From contig QVRM01003920.1 of assembly GCA_003439945.1 (NCBI GenBank), positions 397,501 through 461,500 of the forward strand: a stretch of DNA of 64,000 nucleotides, in the 5' to 3' direction. This document shows positions 33,341 through 44,669 of the stretch, one piece after another (within the stretch, counting starts at the first letter, position 1; every line of letters begins with the position of its first letter). Position numbers and translations under genes: made by a program. This stretch comes from Dermanyssus gallinae (lineage: Eukaryota; Arthropoda; Arachnida; Mesostigmata; Dermanyssidae). The notes beneath the pieces are model-generated. The model searched no databases. It was not told where the DNA came from and worked only from the letters and a program-made list of their open reading frames with translations.

Positions 33341-34161
33341 CAATGGCGTCAACAACCAACAGCAGGTTCAACTACTGCGACAGTTGTTGTAACATGTATC
33401 AACGATCACAAACACATTGTAATAACCACCACAGTAGGCGCAACAACAACATTAGCCCTTACTTCTACGACTACTACTGGTACTACTATATTACACCAAG
33501 ACAAATATAAACAAACGGGAAAATATACCTGCATGCGCTGCGCTTACCTCACATTCAGACGTTTTATAAGATTCTGCCGCATCGTGTGCATTATTGTTCG
33601 CGTATAGTAAGCTCCAAGTTTCACTGATGAAAGAAGAGAAATATATAATATTCTCCAGCCTCTAGCTGAAATTCACTCTTTCCGACTTTTGCTTATTCAA
33701 GCAAAACAGACCTATGGCATTTTGTGCTCAGATTTTTCTGCAAACATGCCCAAGTACGCATGTCTGTCTTTCACACTCTCGAATTGCTTTCGTACAAATT
33801 TACGCGACTCCAGGTGACGCAGAGGTATACGAGTATGTGATTTTTGTTGTTTGCCAGCCTGTTCGTGGAGTAAATGCACTTCACCTGTGCGCGCTACCTT
33901 CTGCCTGCAATCTTTTTCCCTAGGTTAACAACAATATCGGTTAACCACAATATCAAATAAAAACAAACCGGTTACGCAGTAGCCCATTAGCTAAATTCAA
34001 CCAAGCGGGTGTGCCTCGCAATACTTCGCATACGATATGTTGGCAAAAAAACTTGTACCGAAATGAACTTTCTTCCGCGATCTGCATTGCGCTGAGCGCA
34101 GTCGACTAAACTAAGCTATGGACATAATTGCAATCATACAAAAACAAGTGCATTATGAGCA

Positions 34162-34165
<4 letters not shown>

Positions 34166-34217
<52 letters not shown>

Positions 34218-34247
34218 TATGTATATATAAATAAATATATATAGAAG

Positions 34248-34279
<32 letters not shown>

Positions 34280-34280
34280 C
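34166..34280. repeat. (TA)n microsatellite cluster
   Basis: Three TA runs separated by ATAAATA spacers. Confidence 0.92.
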
Positions 34281-34289
34281 TTGAGTGTA

Positions 34290-35600
34290 CAACGAATATG
34301 CCATACATTCTAATAACCGTTTCATTTTACTTCTTCTGTTCTTCCAATATATAATAGATCAACATGATTATGCAATGCTGTTATTCGTTACTTCGAGACA
34401 GCCAGGCTAGAAAGTATCATTTAAAGGATACTTGCTTAATATTGTATTAAGTTTTAGTAACATTTATATGAGAGCACCTTGTCAGTGGCGTTCGTGTTAC
34501 AATATATGTTTATGGACTAATGGACAACACGCATCTATGTTATATGAGATGAATAATTTAATAAGTCAAAAGTGTTTTTTTTTATTTGAATAACAATAAC
34601 GTTTACACAACTTTACAAGTGTGGTGTAACATGATCATTCTAATCATACAATTGGATGAAATATATAAAAACATATTATTAATTCTGCCTGCTCGTGCAA
34701 TTTCCAATGCTCGTATCGTTTCTTCGAGAAGTAGCAATTTCATTAAGGCTGTCATCTTGTTAACTGCCAAGTGGTACTTTGCGCTGAGTTCTTCGAAGTG
34801 GCAGTGAAGAGAGAATCGCCACCGGCACCTGCTCCCATGGTCTGATAGACCCGATAGTTCTTCCATTATAGAAGGACGCTCTAAGCGGTAGGAGCCATCC
34901 ATGTGCAACCAATCGTTAGCCCAACCCGCGCTACCTAAGCTAAGCTTCCTTAAACGGAAGATGGAGGGATGGGTAGTCCAATAATCCTTTGTCAACAGGC
35001 CTTAGGACAATTGTTGCTGTACATCACCGTGAGTGTCACTTGCTTCTCTTTGGTCTCTAGTATGTGCTAACAAATGCCCCTCTAATAGGCTTCCTCTAAT
35101 GCCTAATGTTTCTTGCCTATTTTGTCTCCGCCACCGCAGAGTCTTTGTCAGACTTTAAGTACGGCTTACAGGCGACTTATATGTACTTGTAGGTGGCGTC
35201 TAGCCAATAGCGGAAAAGCAGAGTTAAACATTTCCGCTGCTAAGATGTGACTCGATTGCTTTTGGTCTGTGGTCCGGTAACGTTTTAGCGCAACACAAGC
35301 GCAAGGTCGGGGTCAGAGATATTGTTCGGTCATAGTAGCCTACCCATACAGGAACTACTCTGGGGGTTGGTCCGTACCGATTTTACCCCAAGCCCATTTA
35401 TACCCGAGCTGATTCAGCGCGGGTAAGAGCCTTAGCTTTTCAACACTTCAACGACAACTTTGCAACGGGAGACTCGGGAGCATCCGAATGCTTACGTCAG
35501 ACACTGTCGCTCAACATTTAACGAGGAAATGCAGCATCTGTTCTGCGGGCGGAAACAATTATTCACCCCAAAATGCCCATATATGAAATAAATTAGTTAT
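34290..35600. other. no gene recognised
   Basis: A 130-codon minus frame (34603-34995) has ordinary composition but no family I know. Confidence 0.35.
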
Positions 35601-35616
35601 ATATATATATTTCTTT

Positions 35617-36002
35617 TTTTCTTGTGGTGAGAGGGAAAAATGCTTTTACGCACACCCGAAGAGGGTAGTGTGGGACTCGATGCCGATGTTGTTGGCATAA
35701 TACCCACTAGAAACTTCTTACCTAAATGGCCTCATGATGAAGCGAGGAGCTGGAACCGTCCGTTAATACTACTTCAACAACAACACGTTTCCACTGCTTC
35801 GTAAACATGGCAACCCCTTTCATAGTGGCCCCCAGTACTATACCGAAGCGTTACTGTATTGGAGAGAGCTGTGCCGCGTCTCTCTACTTCTGGTACTGTT
35901 ATAGGAATGATGAAGTACCTTTAGTCAACAAGCAAAGTGCGAACAAGTATATTGAAAAACTCTCTCTCCTTCTCTCTGTCAGTACAGATTTGACTTTGAT
36001 TT
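35617..36002 (-). repeat. dispersed element, family 5, full copy
   Basis: Inverted relative to 31041-31402. On the minus strand it ends CCCTCTCACCACAAG followed by an A-rich run, which suggests a retroposed copy. It keeps a core segment (ACGGTTCCAGC) that the 31-kb long copy lost. A weaker match lies at 54575-54665. Confidence 0.8.
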
Positions 36003-36960
36003 AAGAACCACCTGTTGTCACCCAGTTTCACAGCCTGTGTGATCCGTCTGTATACATAACATTTGAATCAAGTCGTACTCATAGACGGCGCCGATATGAG
36101 TTTTATTTCAACGCGTGCTAATTAATATTGGTTCCTCCTGAGTTAGTCTGCACCCCACACACGTCGCCTACCGGACGGTCACACTGCGCTGTTGCACTGC
36201 CTCACCGTGAGTATTAGTTCTGTTTGCGGTACCACTATTAGACGGCAGACCTCGAACGGGTCTTCTGCGAACTTTGCGAACAAGCGGCCTTTGATTTGCA
36301 GCAAGCTTTGTTGATTAACGAATGGCCTGAACTCCGCAATTTAGTAAACGCGTCTGATTTACTATATCCGTTCTATTTTATGCTACCGAAGCAGCTCTCT
36401 TGCGCCTCGCTGTTCTAGGGTTAACGAGGTCAGGTCGCGTGCAATCAGCGAACCGTTCCTAGGCCGTTGAAATCCTGCTCCTCTAGTTCCACTGTTTGTA
36501 AACCCTCATCATATGTTGCAAACTTGAAAAGCTACCAGGATTTATAACTAGAGGTCCACGCGCCGCTTCTGTTACCAGCGTACGGGGGAGCTTTTGACAT
36601 AACTGTTAACTGACTTGAAGTGCTAGATAATTAACGCTGATTCGCTCGGAAACGCCGGCTTTGTAATCGTAAGTCACCTTAGAGTAGTGATTATGTGAGC
36701 GATGTTTCTCCCCAATACTGAGACTAAACATGTATTTCTATATTGAAACACTCTTTGCTTGTTTGGGTTGACGGAGCACCTTCGTGATGTCAGCCGGACG
36801 CAACGGAATGCCACAGACGGCATCACTAGACTGACCATTCTGAAAGAGTTTCTAAACTGATATTGCAGTACCGAGCTGCACAATTTAAATTCAACCTCAC
36901 CATCTTTGCATATTGCTATGGGCTCACGCCACAAGCTCCTCGCTGCTAACCGCTATGACT
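36003..36960. other. no gene recognised
   Basis: No supported feature; an 86-codon minus frame (36674-36934) is unassigned. Confidence 0.4.
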
Positions 36961-37273
36961 TTTTTTTATGGAGGAAGGTTAAATACTCTTACGTATTTTT
37001 GCTGCGAGTAGAGAAAGGGGAGGGCTCCACTTCCATCTCGAGCAGTGTGGAAGTCGACCCCAGAGGATGGATGTTAGCCCGCTAAGACCCATACCTACTA
37101 AACGCACCTCCCCCCTTAAACTTCATTCTCTGATGACCCAGATCTCCATCGAACAGTACTATTGGCCATTAGGAGAAATGGCGAGTGCCACTCGGATCAT
37201 TTGACCGGGGGCACTCACGGGTTTCTCCAACGTTCGACGTGTCTCGTACGAGCAGCTGCAATTCAGAGTCACG

Positions 37274-37860
37274 TCATTTTGTCGTACAGTAGGCGGATAT
37301 CTTGGTCTTCTGAGCCGTCCTAAAGCACTTTTCTTTTTCAGTACCTCTGCAGCCATAGCTACTCCTAGCTCCGTCTTCCTCAATAGTCCGTTTGTTCCTG
37401 ATTTTTGCGAGTGCTGTGGCTCGAGCCCTTTCCAGTACTTGGCACTTTAGGATAGTGTGGGTCGAGTCATCCTTCGTTCCTTCCTGGCAGTATTCACAGC
37501 TCGCCAAGGGAGCATTTCCAATTCGAAAGAAATAGATCTGAAAGTTCCCATGTCCCGTGACGATATGCGTGAATAGGTGCGTGAAATGGTTTAGTTCTCC
37601 CCCCTATTGATGATGACGTTTGAGATAAGGGTTTGGTGACTGTGCCCCGGTGCTCCAGAAACATGGAGTCCTGTTTGGCTTGCCATGCCTCCATTGCTTT
37701 CCCTCTCTACTTTCTCACTGCAGGTTTAGTTGTTGTCCCAGAGTTTTCGTCTCTCATCCACCTTCAGGTCACAAGGAAGGACTCCTGCCAGCACAAGAAC
37801 CGAGTTTGTGCCAACCGTGCGAGACGCTAGATAGTCCAGTGGGCTACCACTCTCTGAGTG
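37274..37860 (-). pseudogene. R1-like LINE: C-terminal region and zinc ribbon
   Basis: From the upstream side: YLASRTVGTNSVLVLAGVLP then DLKVDERRKLWD (about 37840-37726), the usual segment after the RT thumb in R1-type proteins. Then FHAPIHAYRHGTWELSDLFL and CEYCQEGTKDDSTHTILKCQ (about 37500-37440), the CxxC...H...C ribbon. The last part, GTEKEKCFRTAQKTK, fits the closing helix of such proteins. The frame changes between 37726 and 37694. Confidence 0.82.
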
Positions 37861-37999
37861 CTTCCAAGGATTCCTCTTGCTTTCTTCGTCTTCAGAGAGG
37901 CCTTGAGCTAGACTGGGGACCTGAGTGGCGCTATAGGCCAGCCACTGACACCAGCAATCTGCGCCTTCATTCTCTTGGTTCGTGAATGTTTGGCAGAAT

Positions 38000-38370
38000 T
38001 TATGCCATTGCATTAGCTGCCTTGACCGCCTTACCCGAGGATACCTTCAGGTGGCTATGACCCGTAAGGCTCTTGTCCAAGCGGATCCCAAGTTCCCGGC
38101 CTCTTTGGCCTGCTTTATTTGCTGCTATGCCAATTATAGTCTGATGGAACCCACCTTCTTCTTTCCCGTTAGCAGTATGGCTTTGCTTTTCTCCGGAGCA
38201 ATTGCTAAGTCGGCTTCGTCCATCCATCTCCTCGTAGACTCTAGTGTTTTAATTAGCGTTGAGTTCCAGTTCGTCTTGAGAAGGTTGCGCCAACTATTTG
38301 TCTTGCCCTCAATAATTTCTCGCTTTAATATGGCTCGGAACCTTCGATAGTTGGCCAACGCTCGAGCTTT
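38000..38370 (-). pseudogene. R1-like LINE: RT linker joined to thumb, palm missing
   Basis: YRRFRAILKREIIEGKTNSW is the linker that normally precedes the RT fingers. About 20 residues later the sequence is already WMDEADLAIAPEKSKAILLT, which normally follows the catalytic FADD/YADD by about 30-40 residues. After a frame change comes GIRLDKSLTGHSHLK. The two catalytic motifs and KAPGPDG are gone. The loss is roughly 300 codons judged by the usual family layout. Confidence 0.8.
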
Positions 38371-38399
38371 ATCTTCCGGGGTTGTTTAGACTTCTCAAC

Positions 38400-39022
38400 C
38401 CGTTATCATCGCAAAGCGTTAGGTCAATATGTGAATATTGGCCTGCCCTGTGAAAGGTAGGGTTTTTGCCTATGTACGTATATGTCATGACTAGCTGCTC
38501 AACTATTGAGTAAGGTTCTTTCTCTTGTATCCGTTTTCTTTAATGCCAGTGTCTCCCTTACTGCATAAAATCGCCTATAAGTTGGGTTCCTTATTCGTTG
38601 CTGGTGTCGCGTATTGAGTTTCCGAGTTCAGTAAGAAACCTTTCAAATTTCTTCTGTGAGCAGTTCGGGCTGATATAGGAGCACAAGTATAACCTCTACT
38701 TATTAACTACGTCTACCCACACGTATCCTGTTCCTTTTTTGTGTTTGATGTTTGGTGGGTAACCGGTGTTAGTGATAGAAGCGCTAAGCGTTAGATCCGT
38801 GTACCAGCCTGCTTGTGTACTTGCTTTACCTTTATTTGGTTCACTGATATAAACGAGGCTTGCGTTGCGTCTAGCTACTATTTCCTCTAGCATATTATGC
38901 GCTAGTCTGCTCCTATTACAGTTTACTTGACTTACATTGATTTCCATTTCTATTGAGTAGCGAGGGTTTGTCCATCCGTGTCTTGAAACCGAGCGGCTCC
39001 TCAAGCACCCTGTTCCGTCCAT
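38400..39022 (-). pseudogene. R1-like LINE: APE-type endonuclease domain
   Basis: Apurinic-like endonuclease of non-LTR elements, which nicks the target. Visible motifs in order are INVSQVNCNRSRLAHNML, LVYISEPNKGKA, GYVWVDV, LYLCSYISPNCSQKKFERFL, LIGDFM, PTFHRAGQYSHIDLTLCD. The first half is open in one frame (38696-39022). Stops and a frame change break the rest. Confidence 0.82.
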
Positions 39023-39386
39023 CCCTCTACGTGTGTCTTGCTTTGGCGGGCCTCCTTCCTTAAAGCTATGTTCTGCTCCGCAGTCAGTTGCTCTCCTTTT
39101 TCTACTTGTTGGAAAATTTGCTGCTCGATCTCCGTTTCCTGAGCGGCCGACTCATGTTTGCCACCTCTCGTGTGCTGCCTGCTTGGCCGCATGTATTGCC
39201 TGTTTCCTTTCCGTCAGGATTTGGAGATAGTTGGGGCATGCCGTAGATCTGACACAAGGTCTCACATTTCCAAACCGTTGTGACTTTCCCCCTGTCAGCA
39301 TGTGTCCATATGCAGGTCCCAGGCGTTCCGCAGACTGGCCTTTGGAGGGCCCTTAACATACTTCCCGGCATCCATTCTTATTTTAA
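39023..39386 (-). pseudogene. possible LINE ORF1 remnant
   Basis: Position upstream of the endonuclease and charged sequence (KGPPKASLRNAW, then KHESAAQETEIEQQ and EARQSKTH in other frames) suit an ORF1 end. I could not see a clean CCHC zinc knuckle, so the call rests on position. Confidence 0.4.
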
Positions 39387-39397
39387 GGGTTGCATTA
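39386..39397. repeat. LINE target-site duplication, 12 bp, left copy
   Basis: AGGGTTGCATTA, identical to 40176-40187. Confidence 0.8.
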
Positions 39398-40175
39398 ATA
39401 TTTATTATTTATTTATTAACACCCGGACTGGGTAAGTGTGTTTCTGTTACATTCGAGTTTTTCGACACAACAATTGATCTAGCGTTTTGCCAGCTCTGCT
39501 ATGGACCGAACCACCGGACAAACCGCGGCGTGATATTTATCACATTTACTCCAGCATTATTTGCATGGACATTTGTCTTGTGGTTCACGGAACGTTGCAT
39601 GGAACGTAATGAAATTTATGGGCTGCAAAGGCCGTTGTTAAATGGCGTTCTTTCACCCCGCTAGCCCTCCACCTAGTACTTCTCATTGCTGCTCTCCCAT
39701 AAATTTCTATGTCTACCTCGCTAATTTTGGTTCGCCAGTTTCGCATATAAACGTCAAAAGCGCACGTTTTCTTTAGATTCCATCGTTTTTGTGGCTCCTC
39801 AGTCAGCAGAGGGCCACCTTTCAACACGTAGACCACCCTATTTCTGCATGTATTTAAAAGGGCAAAAACCCTCTTTAGAAGGAAAAACCTTACCCCATCA
39901 ATTAAACGCAATATGTCTACTCCCACCTTAACTCATATTAGTAAAAAGCCATATGTGGCGATGGGTGCTATCTGTATCTCAAAAAAAGCTACTGCTGCAT
40001 CGACCGAAAGCATATGTGGGCATTTAATTGCCGCGGCTGCGATAGTGGCCTTCCTAACCTCTCCTGGATGTGTGATCGAAAACTACTGCCCCTTGTTGAT
40101 AAGGTGAGCCGTAGGTATGTGAATTTATTTACAATTTTTATTTCTGTTCCTCTGATTTAAAGCACGTCATCCCTT
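39398..40175 (-). mobile_element. 5'-truncated I-like LINE inserted in the R1-like LINE
   Basis: 778 bp between 12-bp direct repeats. On the minus strand it keeps the RT C-terminus: VRKATIAAAAIKCPHML, FFEIQIAPIATYGF, LLKRVFALLNTCRNRVVYVL, and NWRTKISEVDIEIYG. A Cys/His cluster follows (CPC, CWSKCDKYHAAVC with one stop). The tail is AATAAATAAATAATAAAT. It is colinear with residues near 275-461 of the ORF beginning 6539. Frameshifts show it is dead. Confidence 0.85.
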
Positions 40176-40187
40176 AGGGTTGCATTA
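40176..40187. repeat. LINE target-site duplication, 12 bp, right copy
   Basis: Partner of 39386-39397. Confidence 0.8.
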
Positions 40188-42079
40188 TGTGGACTGTTCT
40201 TTACTCCAAACGATGTTGACGTTATTCTGTAATACGTAGATATTCGGTAATATTATTCAGTAAAAGAAATTCTGTGATGTATTTGACCCGTAAGGATATT
40301 TTATCCTGAATTATATCAGCAGTGCCATTTTACGCAGTAGTAGAGTTAGTGTAGATGTCAATGCATGCTTACAGAAAATGTTTCACGAAGTTGCCACGGT
40401 GCGCAAGTGTAAACAATTGTGGCAATGACTGTACCAACATTCTCATTCATCTTTAAATGTCGCCTAATGTAGTAACTAAACTTTGGTAGTTTATGAAATG
40501 TTCGTAATAGGCGATGACTTTATAACTATCGTACGCAGTCGGCGCAACGCCACACTTTCCAAGAAAACATCTCTGCTATTTGCTGAATCGCTGAGTTGTG
40601 TTCGCTGTGTTTCCCGAAGCATGGATGCGCCGAACACGCGGATATATGTTCAAGTTCATGTTCCAACATGATTCATTTACGGAACGGCATATTACGCGCG
40701 TTAGATCTTGGTAGAAAAAGTAATATACAAAGCAGCAAGCAAAAATCAACACAAAGGGAAACGCTCATAATAGTAAATAAAGTAGCAGAAACGCAACAGC
40801 AATGCTGCGTACAATCTACGCAAACAAGGGACAAGTGCACAATATTATAAACGTAGCATCTTTATTTGCAAATGATTACCTCCGTTTTTAAAACAAATGG
40901 TGTGTCGGGTAAGAGAGATTGGTACGAGCGCATCATTCACCCGTCGTAGCATGGTGAGAGGTACATTTTTTAGCATAGATAACCAGCAGACAATTTCTTA
41001 AGTGTTCGCGCACAGAGACGTCTAAAGGTAAAGAAGCATTTAATATATTGTGGTATACATTCCCAAATTGAGGGTAGGCGACACGAATTAACAATCGTGT
41101 TGCGCGCTGGTAGGCAGAGACCTCTTGTAGACGCTAGTAAGATGTAGTCTCAGATACTGCAAAGCCTTAGAAGTTACATGGCTAAAGTAACACGCCCCAA
41201 TGTGAGCTATGGATTCTATTAATTTATATAACTTCGCTATGGTAGCACGCCCCAATGTAATAGTATTTGAAACCAGTATATTTTTAACATACAAGTGTAC
41301 CGCCTGGTCATACACGAGTGAATGGTGTTGGTGTCGCGAGGATCTTCGTCGCGTTGTGTAAAGAGAAACACAAGTGTATAGGCGCGAAAAGCGGGCTTAA
41401 ACTTAAAGACAAAAAAAACCACTAGTGAGATATATAAGAACACACAAATAACTTAAGTAATCGGTATTGTGCAAATTTGTGTTGAACGAAATCTCGGCAC
41501 CGTTTTGTTTTTGCGCGGCGCAATGGGTTCATCGATAGTGCCACCGGAACAGAACGTTTCGGTCCGAATTAAAGGCCAACCACAGAAATGGATGGCGTTA
41601 GCGCGTCTGTAAAGTGTCAACTGCGGCCTAGACGGCAAAGCTTTTTAGGTTTAAACAGCGCCGTGCTAAATAAACAATTGATGGCCTGTGCTGGGTTTAT
41701 ATTCCACTGGCTCTCCAAGTTATAGGGGCAGGAGAACGCAACAAAACGGGAAGCGCTCCTTGAAGGACATGACTGTATCCCTGTAGGAATTATAAACATT
41801 TAATTTTAATGACTTTCCGACGCCGTAGCTACATCAAACGCATAAACAAACTCCCGGAGATGTTCGGGAGGTTTAAGGTGGTGTCGACAACAAAATGCAA
41901 CGCTTCTTGCAGGCCGAGCTGCTGCCATCACGGGCCTGCGGGCCTTTCCAGAGGAAAATAAGGCTGCCATCAATAACCAGTACAGATGTAACGAGGATCG
42001 CTGCATATTTACTACGTGGGCCTAGACGAAACCGGTTTTTCCGTTTTCAGCGAAATCGTGTGTTTATTAAATAAAAAGC
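40188..42079. other. no gene recognised
   Basis: CACGCCCCAATGT recurs at about 41191 and 41249. A minus-strand stretch near 40900-41130 reads RATRLLIRVAYPQFGNVYHN and might be a LINE C-terminus, but the match is too weak to call. Confidence 0.4.
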
Positions 42080-42440
42080 GTAGCAACTATTTCATTTAAA
42101 GCATTGTCCATTGCTACCTAAACATGCCTCCTATCTTTTGGGTAAATTATGCGTTTCTCGCCTGATTAAATTTTCATCTTTTGTGGAAATCTTTTATTAA
42201 GCCAAATTCTGACATCTTTGTAAGAAGAGAAGCGCTGCTCAGCCAGGGAGTGTCTCACCGATGCAAAGAGGCGAAATCGGATAGAGCTAAGTCTGGTGAA
42301 TACGGTCCGTGAGGAAGTGTTTCCCATCCGAGCCTGCTTATAGTTCCTTTTACCGCTCTCGATGAAGGAAACGAGGAATTTTCATGGATCAGAATTACAC
42401 CATTAGGACCATTGGCGGCACACGACACTGACAGCGGCGC
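42080..42440 (-). pseudogene. Mos1-type mariner transposase, C-terminal part
   Basis: Minus-strand reading: NGVILIHENSS (second catalytic Asp replaced by Glu, family HxDNARPH), then RAVKGTISRLGWETLPHGP, then YSPDLALSDF with the third Asp kept. After a frame change come RHSLAEQRFSSYKDVRIWL and NLPKR, EACLGSNGQ, then stop. This is the normal end of a mauritiana/irritans-type mariner and a different lineage from the element at 6.4 kb. Inverted repeats were not identified. Confidence 0.83.
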
Positions 42441-43975
42441 TCTTTAAAAACAAATTCCGGTTCAGTATTGGTACACCTAGTAAGTAGAAGGTCGATGCAT
42501 AGACTAGTATTCAAAACAAAAAGCACTAGTAGTTCCACTCGGCGGACAACGGATATTTTGGCTATCCTTCTCGACGTTACAAATGCGTTTCATAGCCTTG
42601 TTTGGAAATCATGCATATGCCCTCGTTTGGTGTCGGACTAATTTCAGGGCAGCATTAATTTAGATAAAAGAACAGATTTCAGAACGACAGCGGACACTCC
42701 GCACGATGTTTAATTTTTAAATATAAACAAAATCGGTAAATATAAAAAAACACAAATACACCGAAAACTGTTTTTTTGCGCGACCCCTATAGTCACATTA
42801 CGTCGGCTGATTTAATATAGCCAATCCTAACAATTCTGGTAGGGTAGGATTTAAACCAATCTGCCTTACAGAACGTACAATAACGCTTAAAGATAAAAAA
42901 ACGAATGTTGTCGCACAGAACGGTAAATTGACACTTGAAGAAATAAATGAACGTTTGAGCTAATGAATGGCTGTTGTCACGTTTAGAAAGCACCTAAGCA
43001 GATTTTTCTCGACATGCTGCCACAAGTGAATAAGGACTAAACGCATCGACCGGCCTTTGCGAAGACCGAACTAAGGGAGCGAGAGCCTTAATATCCTCGA
43101 AATGTTGGTCGAGAGAAATACGCTACCTTTCTTCTTGTATAGAAGTGTGGGACAACGATAGTAGCCTTTAAAGCAACAAAGAACTTGGCCCCGTTCAATT
43201 GAGGGCTTAATAACCTTGGATAGAGGATCTGGTATAAAGGGTGACGCGTTAGCTTCAGCAACTTTGCGTTCCCTGTTTCTCACACTTGGACCACAGTTCA
43301 TCGAGAAAAGGTTGAATTTTAATTAAAAAATCGAAAGACTCGAGTGTCCAAGAGTAGCAAAATACCGATTTTATTCACCTAAGATGAGCTTGAGGTATGT
43401 TAGCAAGTGACCAGAGCATATAAGCATGGAAAAGGAAGCCCAGCGACACAACGCCTAGCACATGCCTTATTTATTAAGTTTCATAATTGTTTCTAAGGAC
43501 ATCAAAACAACTTATAATCAAAGCTTCTTTATTTGCACGGATAGCTCTAGACTAACGTTTTTTGATAACACAATAACGTAAACTTAACCTCAGGCGTCAT
43601 GAGTCTGTGCAATGTGTAGACGTATATGTTATCGACGTTTTTAATGATTATCTAGCAGAGCTAAATACCATTTGCATTGAAATTGTATCGAGACATATCG
43701 TAAGCTATATTCCTACGACATGCCCGTGCTGAGTAGACAGTAAGCAAATATTTTTCACATGTGTGCATTTGATGCCTTCTTACGTGTCACATCTCGAAAT
43801 ATGCAAGGGCTCGGTTTAGCGATCTCTCATTGTGTGGCAAAGTTATTTTAGCAGCCAAAACCGCCATTTGTCCGGAAACTGTCAACCTATTCTGATGATT
43901 AATGATTTGCATTAAAACGAATGCAGGTTCTACAGAGAACTATGTTGTTATTAATCTAGCTCTTGCATAGAGCTC
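42441..43975. other. no gene recognised
   Basis: AT-rich. The first part may still be mariner N-terminal sequence, but I cannot read it. Confidence 0.45.
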
Positions 43976-44285
43976 CATTTTTAAGGAGATTGTTTTCAAT
44001 GGTAGACTATCCTTCCCGTCCTCTAGAGGCTTGATATCGCCGTGAGGCATATATTTCATGTACCTAAAGCTGGACATGTCGAGATGTCCAAGGTTTTCTC
44101 AAAAAAGTCCTTGTGGCAGCTTGTCCACTGACTTTGGTCGGTGTGGTTTATCATCTATTCTCATTGCGCATCGCTCAACGAAAATGCGATCTACAACAAG
44201 AGTCGAACCGGCGACACCCAGGTGGATGTGGTAGAACCAACAGTAGCGCACTAACCCTCTAGTCCACGCCGTCACCGCCGCATCC
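43976..44285 (-). mobile_element. tRNA-headed SINE, family 3, copy 2
   Basis: Aligned with 44670-44975: left edge TTTTTAAGGAG, GACATGT, TTATCATCTATTCTCA, GTCGAACCGGCGACACC (box B region) and GCGCACTA. The right edge is CACGCCGTCACC. Target duplication is not clear. Confidence 0.75.
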
Positions 44286-44582
44286 GTCTATTAGACCGTC
44301 CGTATCAGCCACCCAGAAATTATTTCATTACAAGTACTGGTTGCATTGAACTTATGCAGTTGCCGTGACAGACGGATCACATACGCAAAACGTTACAACA
44401 TCAAGGGCACGCAAAACACGACAACAGAAGGAGAAAAAATGCGGAAAGGAACAAAAAAATTAGAAGAAGAAGCAAAAAATCACCGTTTTAGCTGGTTCCT
44501 CGTACACAAGCGTCAAATGAGGCGCCCTAAAGGTATTGCAAATTGTCACACAGTAAGCTATCGTTACGATGACAGTTGCCTC

Positions 44583-44650
44583 GTCACGACAGGTCAGCTC
44601 TGTCGGTTGTGTTCGCCTCTGCCTATTCGAAGACGACAAACACACTGAGC
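44583..44650 (+). repeat. 68-bp direct repeat, left copy
   Basis: Matches 45012-45079 with only a few differences (shared CTGCCTATTCG and GTTGTGTTCGCCT). The two lie 429 bp apart, on each side of the SINE. Confidence 0.88.
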
Positions 44651-44657
44651 GGTCAGT

Positions 44658-44669
44658 TAGTCTAAAATT
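44658..44669. repeat. SINE target-site duplication, left
   Basis: TAGTCTAAAATT, against TAGTCTAAGATT at 44976-44987. Confidence 0.72.

Larger units (their letters stand above)
36961..39397 (-). mobile_element. R1-like LINE with internal RT deletion
   Basis: Minus-strand order: possible ORF1 remnant (39.4-39.0 kb), endonuclease domain (39.0-38.4 kb), RT linker (38.37-38.27 kb), post-palm RT (38.27-38.0 kb), C-terminal region and zinc ribbon (37.85-37.27 kb), a 3' UTR, and an A tail seen as eight T at 36961-36968. The polymerase fingers and palm with the catalytic Asp residues are absent. Another LINE is inserted at its upstream edge. Confidence 0.85.

Noticed and set aside
32538..33371. 277-codon minus-strand ORF with Leu/Cys/Val runs
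   Set aside because: It covers two trinucleotide tracts and a CAC run. No domain, and opposite-strand frames are equally long.
33161..33607. Asn/Gln-rich ORF that could pass for a prion-like or transcription-factor domain
   Set aside because: The Asn/Gln part is the CAA repeat alone. The flanks carry no conserved motif and no splice context I could defend.
40900..41130. Minus-strand LINE C-terminus (RATRLLIRVAYPQFGNVYHN)
   Set aside because: Only a loose resemblance, with no catalytic or zinc motif.
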